Positions 15,892 to 24,443 of a stretch of 64,000 nucleotides of DNA are shown here, in pieces. The stretch is from NCBI RefSeq assembly GCF_002556545.1, contig NZ_CP022685.1, forward strand, positions 4,628,001-4,692,000, read 5' to 3'. Every line of letters begins with the position of its first letter. Within the stretch, counting starts at the first letter, position 1. Source of the DNA: Streptomyces formicae. Lineage in GTDB: Bacteria; Actinomycetota; Actinomycetes; Streptomycetales; Streptomycetaceae. Under the pieces are notes generated by a model, which made no database searches, was not told the DNA's origin, and was given only the letters and a program-made list of their open reading frames with translations. Both the position numbers and the translations under genes were made by a program.

Positions 15892-17622
15892 TCAGCGTCT
15901 GCGCCGAGCCGTCCCGAACACCGACCGGGAGATCTCCCGCCCGATCTGCGTCCCCATGGACCGCAGCAGCGACTTGAACATCCCGCTCCCCACCACCTGG
16001 TCCACCACGGACCCGTCCCCCTGAGGCTTCGCCCTGGCCGCCGCCCGCGCTTCCTTCTCCGCCGCCGCCGCGTCCGCCTCCGCCTGCTTGCGGGCCGTCG
16101 TCTCTGCCTCCTGGGCGGTCAGCTTCTCGTAGGCCGATTCGCGGTCGACCGCGTCCGCGTAGCGGGAGTAGAGCAGTGAGGACCGCACGGCCTGTTCGAG
16201 CGCGCCGGCCTCCACGGGGCCCATCAGGGACTCGGGCGCCCGCAGCCGCGTCGCGGCGACCGGCGTCGGCGCGCCCTTCTCGCTCAGCACGGTGATCACG
16301 GCCTCGCCGGTGCCGATCCCGGTGAGGATCTCCTCCAGGTCGTACGGGGAATCGGGAAAGGTCCGCACCGTGGCCTTGAGCGCCTTCTGGTCCTCGGGCG
16401 TGAAGGCGCGCAGCGCGTGCTGCACGCGGTTGCCCAGTTGGGCGAGCACGTCGGCGGGCACGTCCTTCGGCGTCTGGGTCACGAAGAAGACGCCGACGCC
16501 CTTGGACCGGATGAGCCGCACGGTCTGCGTGATGGACTCCAGGAACGCCTTCGACGCCCCGTTGAACAGCAGGTGCGCCTCGTCGAAGAAGAAGACGAGC
16601 TTCGGCTTGTCGACGTCGCCGACCTCGGGCAGGTCGTTGTAGAGGTCGGCGAGGAGCCACATCAGGAAGGTGGAGAAGAGCTGGGGCTTGTCCTGTACGG
16701 AGGGCAGTTCGAGGACCGATACGAGACCGCGCCCGTCCGGCGCCGTCCGCAGGAACTCGCTCGTGTCGAACTCGGGCTCTCCGAAGAAGTCGGCCATGCC
16801 CTGCGCCTCGAAGGTGGTGAGCGCCCGCAGGATCACCCCGGCCGTCACCGTCGAGAGCCCGCCGATGCCCTTGAGCTCCGGCTTGCCCTCGTCGGACGTC
16901 AGGAAGGTGACGACCGCCCGCAGGTCCTTCAGGTCGACCAGTTCGAGGCCCTTCTGGTCGGCGTAGTGGAAGATCAGCCCGAGCGACTGCTCCTGGGTCT
17001 GGTTGAGCTGGAGGACCTTCGACAGGAGTACGGGTCCGAAGCTGGTGATCGTGGCGCGCACGGGGATCCCGGTGCCGATGCCCCCGAGGGCGTAGAACTC
17101 GCTCGGGAACCCGGTGGCCGCCCACTGCTGCCCCACGTCGGCGGCGCGCTCGGCGACCTTGGCGCCCTCCTCTCCGGGGGCGGAGATGCCGGAGACGTCG
17201 CCCTTGATGTCGGCGAGGAAGACGGGAACGCCCTGCGCGGCCAGTTGCTCGGCGATGAGTTGCAGGGTCTTGGTCTTGCCGGTGCCGGTGGCCCCTGCGA
17301 CGAGACCGTGCCGGTTGAGCATGGGCAGCGGGATGCGGATCTGCGCGTCGGCGAGGCACTGTCCGTCCCAGAGCAGCGCGCCCAGATCGAGGGCGGGGCC
17401 CGTGAAGGCGTACCCGGCGGCGATCTTCACGGCTTCCGGGGGCAGAGCGGCACTCCCGCCCCCACTCCCGCCCTCGCTCCCGGTTCCACTCTCGCTCCCG
17501 CTCCCAGGAGAGCCCTCCGCCACGGAACCCTCGCCTCCGCGCGTCACCTCCGCAGCCGCCCCTGACTCGTTCGGGCGGTTTCCTTCGTCGGACGTGGACG
17601 GCATCGGCTGGCTGTCGCTCAC
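15892..17622 (-). CDS. HerA-like / DUF853 ATPase
   Basis: A 576-residue P-loop ATPase of the HerA-FtsK type with the DUF853 architecture. Walker A is G-A-T-G-T-G-K-T-K near residue 100, a Walker B-like V-F-F-F-D-E-A-H-L-L lies near 330, and a conserved F-V-T-Q-T-P-K motif follows. The N-terminal 60 residues are Gly/Ser-rich linker, and the C-terminal 80 are an Ala/Glu coiled coil ending in R-R-R-R. Members are presumed DNA or RNA translocases, with no settled role in Streptomyces. The GTG at 17622 has AGGGG six bases upstream; the frame extends further without support. Confidence 0.88.
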   Translation of the reverse strand: MSDSQPMPSTSDEGNRPNESGAAAEVTRGGEGSVAEGSPGSGSESGTGSEGGSGGGSAALPPEAVKIAAGYAFTGPALDLGALLWDGQCLADAQIRIPLPMLNRHGLVAGATGTGKTKTLQLIAEQLAAQGVPVFLADIKGDVSGISAPGEEGAKVAERAADVGQQWAATGFPSEFYALGGIGTGIPVRATITSFGPVLLSKVLQLNQTQEQSLGLIFHYADQKGLELVDLKDLRAVVTFLTSDEGKPELKGIGGLSTVTAGVILRALTTFEAQGMADFFGEPEFDTSEFLRTAPDGRGLVSVLELPSVQDKPQLFSTFLMWLLADLYNDLPEVGDVDKPKLVFFFDEAHLLFNGASKAFLESITQTVRLIRSKGVGVFFVTQTPKDVPADVLAQLGNRVQHALRAFTPEDQKALKATVRTFPDSPYDLEEILTGIGTGEAVITVLSEKGAPTPVAATRLRAPESLMGPVEAGALEQAVRSSLLYSRYADAVDRESAYEKLTAQEAETTARKQAEADAAAAEKEARAAARAKPQGDGSVVDQVVGSGMFKSLLRSMGTQIGREISRSVFGTARRRR

Positions 17623-17742
17623 TTCGGCCCCTGTTCCCGGCTTGAGTGTTCCCGTTTTGCCCCGCTTTACGGCGTCATTTCCCAGAGTCGCACTCCGTCG
17701 CCATGGCTGCGCCCGGAGAGCCTTGCCCGGTAGGCTTTCCGT

Positions 17743-18039
17743 GTGATCTTCAAGCGCATCGGAAACGGCCGGCCGTACCCCGACCACGGCCGGGAAAGCA
17801 CCCGGCAGTGGGCGGACGTCGCGCCGCGCCCGGTCCGCCTCGATCAGCTCGTCACCACCAAGGGCCAGCTGGATCTGGAGACCCTCCTCGCCGAGGACTC
17901 CACCTTCTACGGCGACCTCTTCGCGCACGTCGTGAAGTGGCAGGGCGACCTCTACCTGGAGGACGGGCTGCACCGCGCCGTCCGCGCCGCGCTCCAGCAG
18001 CGCCAGGTGCTGCACGCGCGCGTACTCGAACTGGGCTGA
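17743..18039 (+). CDS. small conserved protein with ParB/sulfiredoxin-like D-G-x-H-R motif
   Basis: A 98-residue protein. The segment D-L-Y-L-E-D-G-L-H-R-A-V-R-A-A near residue 72 recalls the D-G-x-H-R core of the ParB/sulfiredoxin fold, although the family is otherwise uncertain. Similar proteins are sometimes labelled VapB-type antitoxins, but no toxin gene adjoins and I see no ribbon-helix-helix pattern. The GTG at 17743 lies six bases after TAGGCT (17731-17736), a leaderless arrangement. It is divergent from the HerA-like gene. Confidence 0.75.
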   Translation: MIFKRIGNGRPYPDHGRESTRQWADVAPRPVRLDQLVTTKGQLDLETLLAEDSTFYGDLFAHVVKWQGDLYLEDGLHRAVRAALQQRQVLHARVLELG

Positions 18040-18159
18040 CGCCCCCGCTCCCGCGCGCGAGCCCGGCCTCAAGTCCGCATTGGCCCTTTTGGGTTGGACT
18101 GAACGACGGGCCGTGATCATTTAATAGGCATCACCGTCGCCCGGCACTACGCTGCGCCC

Positions 18160-18828
18160 ATGAGCATGCTCACTCCCCCCGGCATGGGCGGCAAGTACCG
18201 CATCACGGGGGACAAATATCCACGCATGCGCCGACCCAGCGGGCGCCGCAGGATCGTGCTCGCGGTCATCGCGTCCGCCGTGGCCGTGGGCCTGATCGGC
18301 TGGGGCACGCTGCAGCTCATCGACGTCTTCACGGGCGGCGACAAGGCGTCGGCCGCGGCGCCCGCGGCCAAGGACTGCGACCGCGACCGCGACCGCAAGC
18401 AGGCCGCCCCCGCCGGGTCGTCCGACGCGGCGAAGCCGAAGCCACTGCCAGAGCCGGGCCAGATCAAGGTCAACGTCTTCAACGCGACGCCCCGCGGCGG
18501 CCTTGCCAAGGACACCGCGGACGAGCTGAAGAAGCGCGGTTTCGCGATCGGCGAGGTCGGCAACGCCACGAAGGCGTTCGACAAGAAGGTGAAGGGCACC
18601 GGGATACTGCTCGGCGCCAAGTCGGCCGCCGACACCGCGTTCCCCGTCCTCGGCACGCAGCTCGCGGGCGCCGAGCCGAAGACCGACGGGCGCAAGGGCG
18701 GCGAGGTCGATCTGATCCTCGGTACGAAGTTCAAGGACTTGACCAAGAAAGCGGACGCCGACAAGGCCCTGGCGGAACTCGCCAAGCCCCGGTCGACGCC
18801 CGCGAAGTCAGGCGACAAGAACTGCTGA
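18160..18828 (+). CDS. membrane-anchored LytR C-terminal domain protein
   Basis: A 222-residue protein with a short basic cytoplasmic N-terminus, one transmembrane helix at about residues 30-52, a Lys/Asp/Pro linker, and an extracellular LytR_C domain at about 98-195 (I-K-V-N-V-F-N-A-T-x-R-x-G-L-A, then T-G-I-L-L-G). The catalytic LytR-CpsA-Psr domain is absent, so it likely binds rather than transfers wall polymers. TACGCT (18148-18153) lies six bases before the ATG, suggesting a leaderless transcript. Confidence 0.88.
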   Translation: MSMLTPPGMGGKYRITGDKYPRMRRPSGRRRIVLAVIASAVAVGLIGWGTLQLIDVFTGGDKASAAAPAAKDCDRDRDRKQAAPAGSSDAAKPKPLPEPGQIKVNVFNATPRGGLAKDTADELKKRGFAIGEVGNATKAFDKKVKGTGILLGAKSAADTAFPVLGTQLAGAEPKTDGRKGGEVDLILGTKFKDLTKKADADKALAELAKPRSTPAKSGDKNC

Positions 18829-18850
18829 ACCCGTAGGAACGGTTACGGGT
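18829..18850. terminator. weak bidirectional hairpin between convergent genes
   Basis: ACCCGTA (18829-18835) pairs with TACGGGT (18844-18850) across an 8-base loop. It lies between the convergent LytR_C gene and upp, and further TACGGGTAC copies follow. A modest terminator at best. Confidence 0.5.
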
Positions 18851-18869
18851 ACTGATACGGGTACGGGTA

Positions 18870-19505
18870 CTACTCCGCGGTGCCGTACATGCGGTCACCC
18901 GCGTCACCGAGCCCGGGCACGATGTAGCCCTGCTCGTTGAGCCGCTCGTCGACCGAGGCCGTCACGACCGTCACCGGCGTGCCCGCGAGCTCGCGCTCCA
19001 TGACCTCGACGCCCTCGGGGGCGGCGAGCAGCACCACGGCGGTGACGTCGTCGGCGCCGCGCTTGATGAGCTCCTGGATCGCCGCGACGAGCGTGCCGCC
19101 CGTGGCGAGCATCGGGTCCAGGACGTACACCTGGCGCCCGGAGAGGTCCTCGGGCATGCGCGTCGCGTACGTGGAGGCCTCCAGGGTCTCCTCGTTGCGG
19201 ATCATGCCGAGGAAGCCGACCTCGGCGGTCGGGAGCAGCCGCACCATGCCGTCGAGCATGCCGAGTCCGGCGCGCAGGATCGGCACGACCAGCGGGCGGG
19301 GGTACGACAGCTTCACGCCGGTCGTCCCCGTCACGGGGGTCTCGATGTCGACCTGCTCGGTGCGCACGTCCCTGGTGGCCTCGTACGCGAGCAGGGTGAC
19401 CAGCTCGTCGGCGAGGCGCCGGAAGGTCGGGGAGTCGGTGCGCTTGTCGCGCAGCGTGGTGAGTTTGTGCGCCACCAGCGGGTGGTCGACGACGTGGATC
19501 CGCAT
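18870..19505 (-). CDS. upp: uracil phosphoribosyltransferase
   Basis: Upp converts uracil and PRPP to UMP in pyrimidine salvage. The 211-residue length is that of the family. The PRPP loop is [11 protein letters not shown] at about residues 128-138. The uracil-binding tail near the C-terminus is [12 protein letters not shown]. The ATG at 19505 is seven bases from TACTGT (19513-19518), with no ribosome site, so the message is probably leaderless. The gene converges on the LytR_C gene and is divergent from a small basic protein gene. Confidence 0.96.
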   Translation of the reverse strand: MRIHVVDHPLVAHKLTTLRDKRTDSPTFRRLADELVTLLAYEATRDVRTEQVDIETPVTGTTGVKLSYPRPLVVPILRAGLGMLDGMVRLLPTAEVGFLGMIRNEETLEASTYATRMPEDLSGRQVYVLDPMLATGGTLVAAIQELIKRGADDVTAVVLLAAPEGVEVMERELAGTPVTVVTASVDERLNEQGYIVPGLGDAGDRMYGTAE

Positions 19506-19605
19506 GACGTCAACAGTAACCGGGACTGGCCCCCTCGCCCCGCGCTGGCATCAACCGGGCCGACGGGGGGAAGGTGGGGACGTACGGACTGAGGTGGTGT
19601 GGCCC

Positions 19606-19776
19606 ATGGCGGAGCGCAAGCCGGAAGACGAGACCGACGCGGAGCGCCGCAGGCGTCGTGCCCAGTTCCTGCGCGAACGCACCGAGGCCATCGAGCTGCG
19701 CGAGCGCGTGAAGCCGCGGCGCGCCCGGGCGGCACGCGCGCGTCGGGCGATGCGTATGCGCACGTTCCGCTGGTAG
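19606..19776 (+). CDS. 56-residue highly basic protein
   Basis: A 56-residue protein, M-A-E-R-K-P-E-D-E-T then a charged helix and an arginine-rich C-terminus (R-A-R-R-A-M-R-M-R-T-F-R-W). About one third of residues are arginine. It would bind nucleic acid non-specifically if expressed, but no domain is recognised. GAGGTGG precedes the ATG at 19606; GTG at 19597 is an alternative. It lies between upp and the TadA-associated gene. Confidence 0.6.
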   Translation: MAERKPEDETDAERRRRRAQFLRERTEAIELRERVKPRRARAARARRAMRMRTFRW

Positions 19777-19992
19777 CGGGACCCGTGCGCGACAGGTCCC
19801 GCGAAGGATCCGCGGGACCTCGGGAGGAACGCGACGCGGACACAGCGGGCGGAAGACCTCTCCTGACGGCGCTGTTTCTGCCACGATTCCGAATGGGCGG
19901 GGCTTGGCACAGCAACTCCCCGCTCCCCGACCTCGCCGGGGGGACCCCAAAACCGCCAACCGGCACTGCCTATGACCAGTGGGAGAGTCACG

Positions 19993-20550
19993 GTGTACTT
20001 CGCCGCACTGCTCGCGCGCACCGAAGACGGGTGGGAAGCGAGCGACACGGAGCTCGACGATGTGGAGACCCTGGCGGATCTGGCCGACCTGGCCCGAGAA
20101 GCCACGGCTGACTACGACGACGACACGGTGCTCGTCTTCATCGAACAGGAAGACGCGTGGTTCGGCGTCGTCCGCGTGGACGGCGAGGAGGACCCTCGCA
20201 TCTACGTCTCGGACGCCGCCGCGGCCGCCCGCAGCTCGTACGGGGAGATCCTGCTCACCGACGAGATGCTCGGCCGGGACCCGGGGGCCGACGACCCGGC
20301 CGACGACCTGGACGCCCTCGACCTCGACGGCACGGAGGACGGGGAACCGGCGGACGCCGACCCCGCCGACGATCCCGACGCGGACGCCGGCACCGGTGAC
20401 GCGGTGCCCCCGGGTCCGCTCGGCGACACGGAGATCCTCGCGGACCTCGGTGTGCCGCGGAAGGACCTCATCGGTCTGGAGAGCGGTGACGCGCTCAACG
20501 AGATCGCCGAGATCCTCGGGGCCGCGGAGGTGCTGGAGACCGTCCGATAG
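19993..20550 (+). CDS. tRNA adenosine deaminase-associated protein
   Basis: A 185-residue acidic protein found beside tadA in actinobacteria. The N-terminal domain (to about residue 85) starts V-Y-F-A-A-L-L-A-R-T-E-D-G-W. A strongly acidic Asp/Ala/Pro linker follows (about 85-135), then a short C-terminal helical part ending L-E-T-V-R. Its biochemical role is not established; the gene ends 24 bp before tadA and is probably co-transcribed. The GTG at 19993 follows GGGAG at eight bases; an ATG at 19972 would add seven residues but has no ribosome site. Confidence 0.82.
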   Translation: MYFAALLARTEDGWEASDTELDDVETLADLADLAREATADYDDDTVLVFIEQEDAWFGVVRVDGEEDPRIYVSDAAAAARSSYGEILLTDEMLGRDPGADDPADDLDALDLDGTEDGEPADADPADDPDADAGTGDAVPPGPLGDTEILADLGVPRKDLIGLESGDALNEIAEILGAAEVLETVR

Positions 20551-20574
20551 GCGCGCTTGCCGTAGGTTCCCGGT

Positions 20575-21096
20575 GTGGAAGAGCGACCGGAGACGACCGA
20601 TCCCGTACGCGACCGGTGGCGCGCGCCCATGCGGCGCGCCCTGGCCGAGGCCGGACTCGCCGTCCGGGGCGGTGACGTCCCGGTCGGTGCCGTCGTGCTG
20701 TCCCCTGACGGCACGACGCTCGCGGTCGGGCACAACGAACGCGAGGCGACCGGCGATCCGACCGCGCACGCGGAGGTGCTCGCGCTGCGCAGGGCCGCCG
20801 CCGAGCTCGGGGAGTGGCGCCTCACCGGCTGCACGCTCGTGGTGACCCTGGAGCCCTGCACGATGTGCGCGGGCGCGATCGTGCAGTCCCGTGTCGACCG
20901 GGTCGTCTACGGGGCCAGGGACGACAAGGCGGGCGCGGCGGGCTCGCTCTGGGACCTCGTACGCGACAGAAGGCTCAACCACCGCCCCGAAGTCGTCCAG
21001 GGCGTCCTCGAGGACGAGGCGTCGGAGCTGCTGAAGCGCTTCTTCCGGGAGGGGCACCGGGGCTCTCCGGAGCCCCTCGGCGGATCGGATTTCTGA
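20575..21096 (+). CDS. tadA: tRNA-specific adenosine deaminase
   Basis: TadA deaminates A34 to inosine in tRNA-Arg(ACG), allowing it to read CGU, CGC and CGA. That tRNA is present in this window at 40953-41025. The 173-residue protein has the zinc deaminase signature H-A-E (about residues 64-66), with the general-base glutamate, and P-C-T-M-C about 30 residues later. The GTG at 20575 lies six bases after TAGGTT (20563-20568), a leaderless arrangement, although it may also be read through from the upstream gene. Confidence 0.94.
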   Translation: MEERPETTDPVRDRWRAPMRRALAEAGLAVRGGDVPVGAVVLSPDGTTLAVGHNEREATGDPTAHAEVLALRRAAAELGEWRLTGCTLVVTLEPCTMCAGAIVQSRVDRVVYGARDDKAGAAGSLWDLVRDRRLNHRPEVVQGVLEDEASELLKRFFREGHRGSPEPLGGSDF

Positions 21097-21127
21097 CCAC
21101 GGCCCACCTTGGGCTAGAGTTCCTCTC

Positions 21128-21212
21128 GGTAGCGTGTCCGAGCGGCCGAAGGAGCTCGCCTCGAAAGCGAGTGTGGGGAAACTCACCGTGGGTTCAAATC
21201 CCACCGCTACCG
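21128..21212 (+). tRNA. tRNA-Ser, anticodon CGA
   Basis: An 85-base cloverleaf with acceptor GGTAGCG (21128-21134) pairing CGCTACC (21205-21211), discriminator G, anticodon loop CTCGAAA and a long variable arm. The T loop is TTCAAAT. No CCA is encoded. Confidence 0.96.
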
Positions 21213-21220
21213 CTCTTGAT

Positions 21221-21254
21221 ACGAAGGGCCCGTCCATGCGGACGGGCCCTTCGT
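21221..21254 (+). terminator. tRNA-Ser(CGA) terminator
   Basis: A perfect 15-bp inverted repeat with an ATGC loop, nine bases after the tRNA. It is the first of three consecutive hairpins. Confidence 0.85.
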
Positions 21255-21288
21255 CGTTCTCCGTTCTCCCGCTACGCGCGCACGCGAA

Positions 21289-21372
21289 GAGCCCCGGCGC
21301 CCGCACAAGGCACCGGGGCTCTCTCCCGTTTGGACGGGGGAAGCGGCATCGGGGGGACAAGCCGCTTCCCCC
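21289..21372. promoter_or_regulatory. two further hairpins in the tRNA-Ser(CGA) downstream gap
   Basis: Hairpin two pairs 21289-21297 with 21313-21321 (GAGCCCCGG stem). Hairpin three pairs 21336-21347 with 21361-21372 (12 bp, 13-base loop). The rest of the 21255-21641 gap holds no gene that I can support. The structures may be extra terminators or part of a small RNA. Confidence 0.6.
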
Positions 21373-21641
21373 GACGAGGACTGTCCCTCAAGTCAGCGCC
21401 GCCGTCAGGGGGGAAAGCAGACGGCGCGGACCCCGCAGTAGGGGCAGTCCCTTCGCCCGCGGATTCCTGCCAGATCCGCTGGGCTCACCACCCATCCTGC
21501 GCCGCGCGCCACCGGGAACGGCCGGGCAAAGGGCCTCTGCTGCCGGGCCGTTGGTCCCTAAAAGCCCCGTGAGGGTGCTCCGGGTTAGACTCACCGCCGT
21601 CACAGGGGTCACACGGGGCGCGGGTAAGGGGAGGCCAGATC

Positions 21642-21821
21642 GTGGCAGTGCAGTGGAAGAAGCTCGGCCTCTTCGTCGTGGTCGTCTTCGTGCTCTATGT
21701 GATCATCACCGACCCCGCCAAGGCCGCGGACTACGTGCAGATAGGCTTCGAAGGCGTTTCGAGCGCCGCTCAGAGCATCGGTGACTTCATGACCTGGGTC
21801 GCCAACGGAGGCAAGGACTGA
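21642..21821 (+). CDS. 59-residue single-pass membrane protein
   Basis: A 59-residue frame with one strong transmembrane helix at residues 8-22 (L-G-L-F-V-V-V-V-F-V-L-Y-V-I-I) after the start V-A-V-Q-W-K-K. A short amphipathic C-terminal part ends in G-G-K-D. A GGGGAGG ribosome site lies about seven bases before the GTG at 21642. It is followed after 55 bp by a Dabb gene on the same strand. Function unknown; size and TM layout are the only guides. Confidence 0.72.
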   Translation: MAVQWKKLGLFVVVVFVLYVIITDPAKAADYVQIGFEGVSSAAQSIGDFMTWVANGGKD

Positions 21822-21876
21822 GCGGTCGCCGGGGCCGCCGACACCGTAAAGCCCCCGTCCTCTCCAAGGAGTGCCT

Positions 21877-22170
21877 GTGATCCGCCATCTGGTCCTCTTC
21901 AAGCTCAACGACGGCGTCACGCGCGACGAGCCGCGCGTGGTCGAGGGCGTCGAGGCCTTCCGCGCGCTCGGCGAGCAGATCCCGGAGCTCACGTTCTGGG
22001 AGTGCGACTGGAACATCACCGACCGGCCCATCGCGTACGACTTCGCCATCAACTCGGCGGTCGAGGACACCGATGCGCTGAAGCGGTACATCGAGCACCC
22101 GGCCCATCAGGCGGGCGTCGCACTGTGGCGCGAGTTCGCCACGTGGGTGATCGCGGACTACGAGTTCTGA
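21877..22170 (+). CDS. Dabb (stress-responsive alpha/beta barrel) family protein
   Basis: A 97-residue protein of the dimeric A/B barrel Dabb family. The hallmark is the opening V-I-R-H-L-V-L-F-K-L with the family histidine, then a mid-protein Y-D-F-A-I-N-S strand and the helix containing Y-I-E-H-P-A-H. Such proteins fold as ferredoxin-like dimers; the role in Streptomyces is not established. The GTG at 21877 sits behind AAGGAG at five bases, preferred over the GTG at 21871. A strong terminator follows at 22187. Confidence 0.88.
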   Translation: MIRHLVLFKLNDGVTRDEPRVVEGVEAFRALGEQIPELTFWECDWNITDRPIAYDFAINSAVEDTDALKRYIEHPAHQAGVALWREFATWVIADYEF

Positions 22171-22186
22171 CCCCTCCGACACGTCG

Positions 22187-22215
22187 GCCCCTCACCGGAA
22201 CGGTGAGGGGCTTTT
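22187..22215 (+). terminator. Dabb gene terminator
   Basis: An 11-bp perfect stem (22187-22197 with 22201-22211) with a GAA loop is followed by TTTT, a textbook intrinsic terminator. Confidence 0.9.
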
Positions 22216-22264
22216 CTGCGTTCAGGTCCCCAACTCCTCCCTCAACACGTAGTTATCGGGTGCT

Positions 22265-22277
22265 TGCACACAGTGCA
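22265..22277. promoter_or_regulatory. palindrome upstream of the sigF-like gene
   Basis: TGCAC-ACA-GTGCA is a perfect 13-bp palindrome 83 bp before the sigF-like start. It is a possible regulator site; no binding protein can be named. Confidence 0.4.
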
Positions 22278-22359
22278 CATGTCTTGTGATGCTATGACCG
22301 CTTTTGACGGATGAGTTGATCAGGGTCGACCGAGCTTGACCGTGCTTGTTTGAGAAGGG

Positions 22360-23214
22360 GTGGCGTTGACCGTGCCGGCCAGTACTGCGCCCGAAGCTCC
22401 ACCCGTGAAGGCGCCACCGACGCCACCGACGCCGCCGAGCACCGGGAGCACCCGCGGCGCCGACACCCGGGCCCTGACGCAGGTCCTCTTCGGGCAGCTC
22501 AAGGAGCTGGAACCGGGCAGCCACGAGCACGGCCGCGTGCGCGGCGCGCTCATCGAGGCCAACCTCCCGCTCGTGCGGTACGCCGCCGCGCGCTTCAGGA
22601 GCCGCAACGAGCCGATGGAGGACGTCGTCCAGGTCGGGACCATCGGGCTCATCAACGCCATCGACCGGTTCGACCCGGACCGGGGCGTGCAGTTCCCGAC
22701 CTTCGCGATGCCGACCGTCGTCGGCGAGATCAAGCGGTACTTCCGCGACAACGTCCGCACCGTCCACGTGCCGCGCCGCCTGCACGAACTGTGGGTGCAG
22801 GTGACAGGGGCGACCGAGGACCTCACCACCGCCTTCGGGCGCTCGCCGACCACCGCGGAGATCGCCGAACGCCTGCGCATCACCGAGGACGAGGTGCTCG
22901 CCTGCATCGAGGCGGGACGCTCGTACCACGCGACGTCCCTGGAGGCCGCCCAGGAGGGCGACGGGCTGCCGGGGCTGCTCGACCGGCTCGGCTACGAGGA
23001 CCCGGCGCTCGACGGCGTCGAACACCGCGACCTCGTACGCCATCTCCTCGTCCAACTGCCCGAGCGCGAGCAGCGGATCCTGCTCCTGCGCTACTACAGC
23101 AATCTGACGCAGTCCCAGATCAGTGCCGAACTGGGCGTTTCCCAGATGCACGTGTCGAGACTGCTCGCCAGGAGCTTCGCGCGGCTCCGGTCCGCAAATC
23201 GGATCGAGGCGTAA
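22360..23214 (+). CDS. sigF: SigB/SigF-type RNA polymerase sigma factor (sigF-like)
   Basis: A 284-residue SigB/F/G-family sigma factor. Region 2 (about residues 62-135) includes the core-binding and -10 recognising [10 protein letters not shown] and F-P-T-F-A-M-P-T. Region 3 is around 145-200, and region 4 ends in the helix-turn-helix [20 protein letters not shown] near residues 247-266. A Pro/Ala-rich N-terminal extension resembles S. coelicolor SigF, a late sporulation sigma factor, and the next gene is a close paralogue as in the sigF-sigN pair. Start uncertain: GTG 22360, TTG 22366 and GTG 22372 are all in frame, with AAGGGG at 22355-22360. Confidence 0.9.
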   Translation: MALTVPASTAPEAPPVKAPPTPPTPPSTGSTRGADTRALTQVLFGQLKELEPGSHEHGRVRGALIEANLPLVRYAAARFRSRNEPMEDVVQVGTIGLINAIDRFDPDRGVQFPTFAMPTVVGEIKRYFRDNVRTVHVPRRLHELWVQVTGATEDLTTAFGRSPTTAEIAERLRITEDEVLACIEAGRSYHATSLEAAQEGDGLPGLLDRLGYEDPALDGVEHRDLVRHLLVQLPEREQRILLLRYYSNLTQSQISAELGVSQMHVSRLLARSFARLRSANRIEA

Positions 23215-23228
23215 CCGTATCGAGTGGT

Positions 23229-23256
23229 GTGCCGTCGGGACTGTTCCCGACGGCAC
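23229..23256 (+). terminator. sigF-like gene terminator
   Basis: A perfect 12-bp inverted repeat (23229-23240 with 23245-23256), CTGT loop, 15 bp after the stop codon. It separates the two sigma factor genes transcriptionally. Confidence 0.88.
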
Positions 23257-23364
23257 TCCTTCGTTAAAAGCCCCAGACCCCCTCTTTCCTGCACGGATGT
23301 CACCCTTGTTTGTCGACAAGTAACTACAGCGTGTTGCCGACATGTGACATTCTGCTGGAACCGC

Positions 23365-23390
23365 GTTTGCCGTAGCCCCACCTCCGGTAT
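23365..23390 (+). promoter_or_regulatory. SigB-type promoter candidate for the sigN-like gene
   Basis: GTTT at 23365-23368 is followed after 16 bases by CGGTAT at 23385-23390, close to the G-N-N-T / GGGTAY pattern used by SigB-like factors in Streptomyces. It lies about 70 bp upstream of the sigN-like start, overlapping a small hairpin (23378-23398). Autoregulation or control by a paralogue is possible. Confidence 0.5.
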
Positions 23391-23458
23391 TCAGGTGGAG
23401 GCTGCGTTCCTCCGACGGGAGCGCCCGCCGCGACCGTCCGCGACCTCAAGGGGGTGGC

Positions 23459-24322
23459 ATGTCCGCAGACCAGGGCAGCTCGAAGGTGCTCACACTCACG
23501 CTCACCAAGAGCCCGAGTGAATCCGCGCCCGACGCGCTTCACAGCTCAACGGCCCCGGAAGCCATCGACACCAGGACCCTGTCCCGCTCCCTGTTCCTGC
23601 GGCTCGCCGCGCTCGACCAGGACAGCCCCGAGCGCGTCTATGTGCGCGACACGCTCATCGAGCTCAACCTCCCGCTCGTGCGGTACGCGGCGGCCCGCTT
23701 CCGCAGTCGCAACGAACCGATGGAGGACATCGTCCAGGTCGGCACGATCGGCCTGATCAAGGCGATCGACCGTTTCGACTGCGAACGGGGCGTGGAATTC
23801 CCGACGTTCGCGATGCCGACGGTGGTCGGTGAGATCAAGCGCTTCTTCCGGGACACCAGTTGGTCGGTGCGCGTCCCGCGCCGCCTCCAGGAGCTGCGCC
23901 TCGCGCTGACGAAGACCAGCGACGAGCTCGCCCAGCGGCTCGACCGCTCGCCGACCGTCCCCGAACTCGCCGCCGCGCTCGGCGTCTCGGAGGAGGACGT
24001 CGTCGACGGGCTCGCGGTGGGCAACGCCTACACCGCCTCCTCGCTCGACTCTCCGGCCCCCGAGGACGACGGCGGCGAGGGCTCCCTCGCGGACCGCCTG
24101 GGGTACGAGGACTCGGCCCTGGAGGGCGTGGAGTACCGCGAGTCCCTCAAGCCGCTGCTCGCCAAGCTGCCGCCGCGCGAGCGCCGCATCATCATGCTGC
24201 GCTTCTTCGCCAACATGACGCAGTCGCAGATCGGCGAGGAGGTCGGCATCTCGCAGATGCACGTCTCGCGCCTGCTCACGCGGACGCTGTCGCAGCTGCG
24301 GGACGGGCTGATCGCGGACTGA
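23459..24322 (+). CDS. sigN: SigB/SigF-type RNA polymerase sigma factor (sigN-like)
   Basis: A 287-residue paralogue of the preceding sigma factor, sharing near-identical region 2 (about residues 75-145, [16 protein letters not shown]) and region 4 ([20 protein letters not shown]). The N-terminal extension is different and Ser/Thr-rich. By position next to a sigF-like gene it matches S. coelicolor sigN, which acts in the subapical stem of aerial hyphae and drives nepA. The ATG at 23459 follows AAGGGGG at five bases. The paralogues may have arisen by tandem duplication. Confidence 0.88.
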   Translation: MSADQGSSKVLTLTLTKSPSESAPDALHSSTAPEAIDTRTLSRSLFLRLAALDQDSPERVYVRDTLIELNLPLVRYAAARFRSRNEPMEDIVQVGTIGLIKAIDRFDCERGVEFPTFAMPTVVGEIKRFFRDTSWSVRVPRRLQELRLALTKTSDELAQRLDRSPTVPELAAALGVSEEDVVDGLAVGNAYTASSLDSPAPEDDGGEGSLADRLGYEDSALEGVEYRESLKPLLAKLPPRERRIIMLRFFANMTQSQIGEEVGISQMHVSRLLTRTLSQLRDGLIAD

Positions 24323-24416
24323 GGGCGGACTGAGGTCGGCCTGAGGGCCGCCTGGTGTCGCCCTGAGAGCGCCAACAGCCGTGTACGTGACCGGTGTTGC
24401 TGACGGGGTTCCTAAT

Positions 24417-24429
24417 TGACGGACCGTCA
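24417..24429. promoter_or_regulatory. TGAC-N5-GTCA palindrome before the lipoprotein gene
   Basis: TGACGG-A-CCGTCA is a perfect 13-bp palindrome 15 bp upstream of the lipoprotein start. An outer pair, GCTGACGG (24399-24406) and CCGTCAGC (24424-24431), gives a second overlapping inverted repeat. The same half-sites and 5-base spacing recur at 54671-54683. Confidence 0.6.
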
Positions 24430-24443
24430 GCCACACTGGCGCG

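Noticed and set aside
22265..22277. Palindrome read as a rho-independent terminator
   Set aside because: Stem too short (5 bp) and no T-run; better seen as a protein site.
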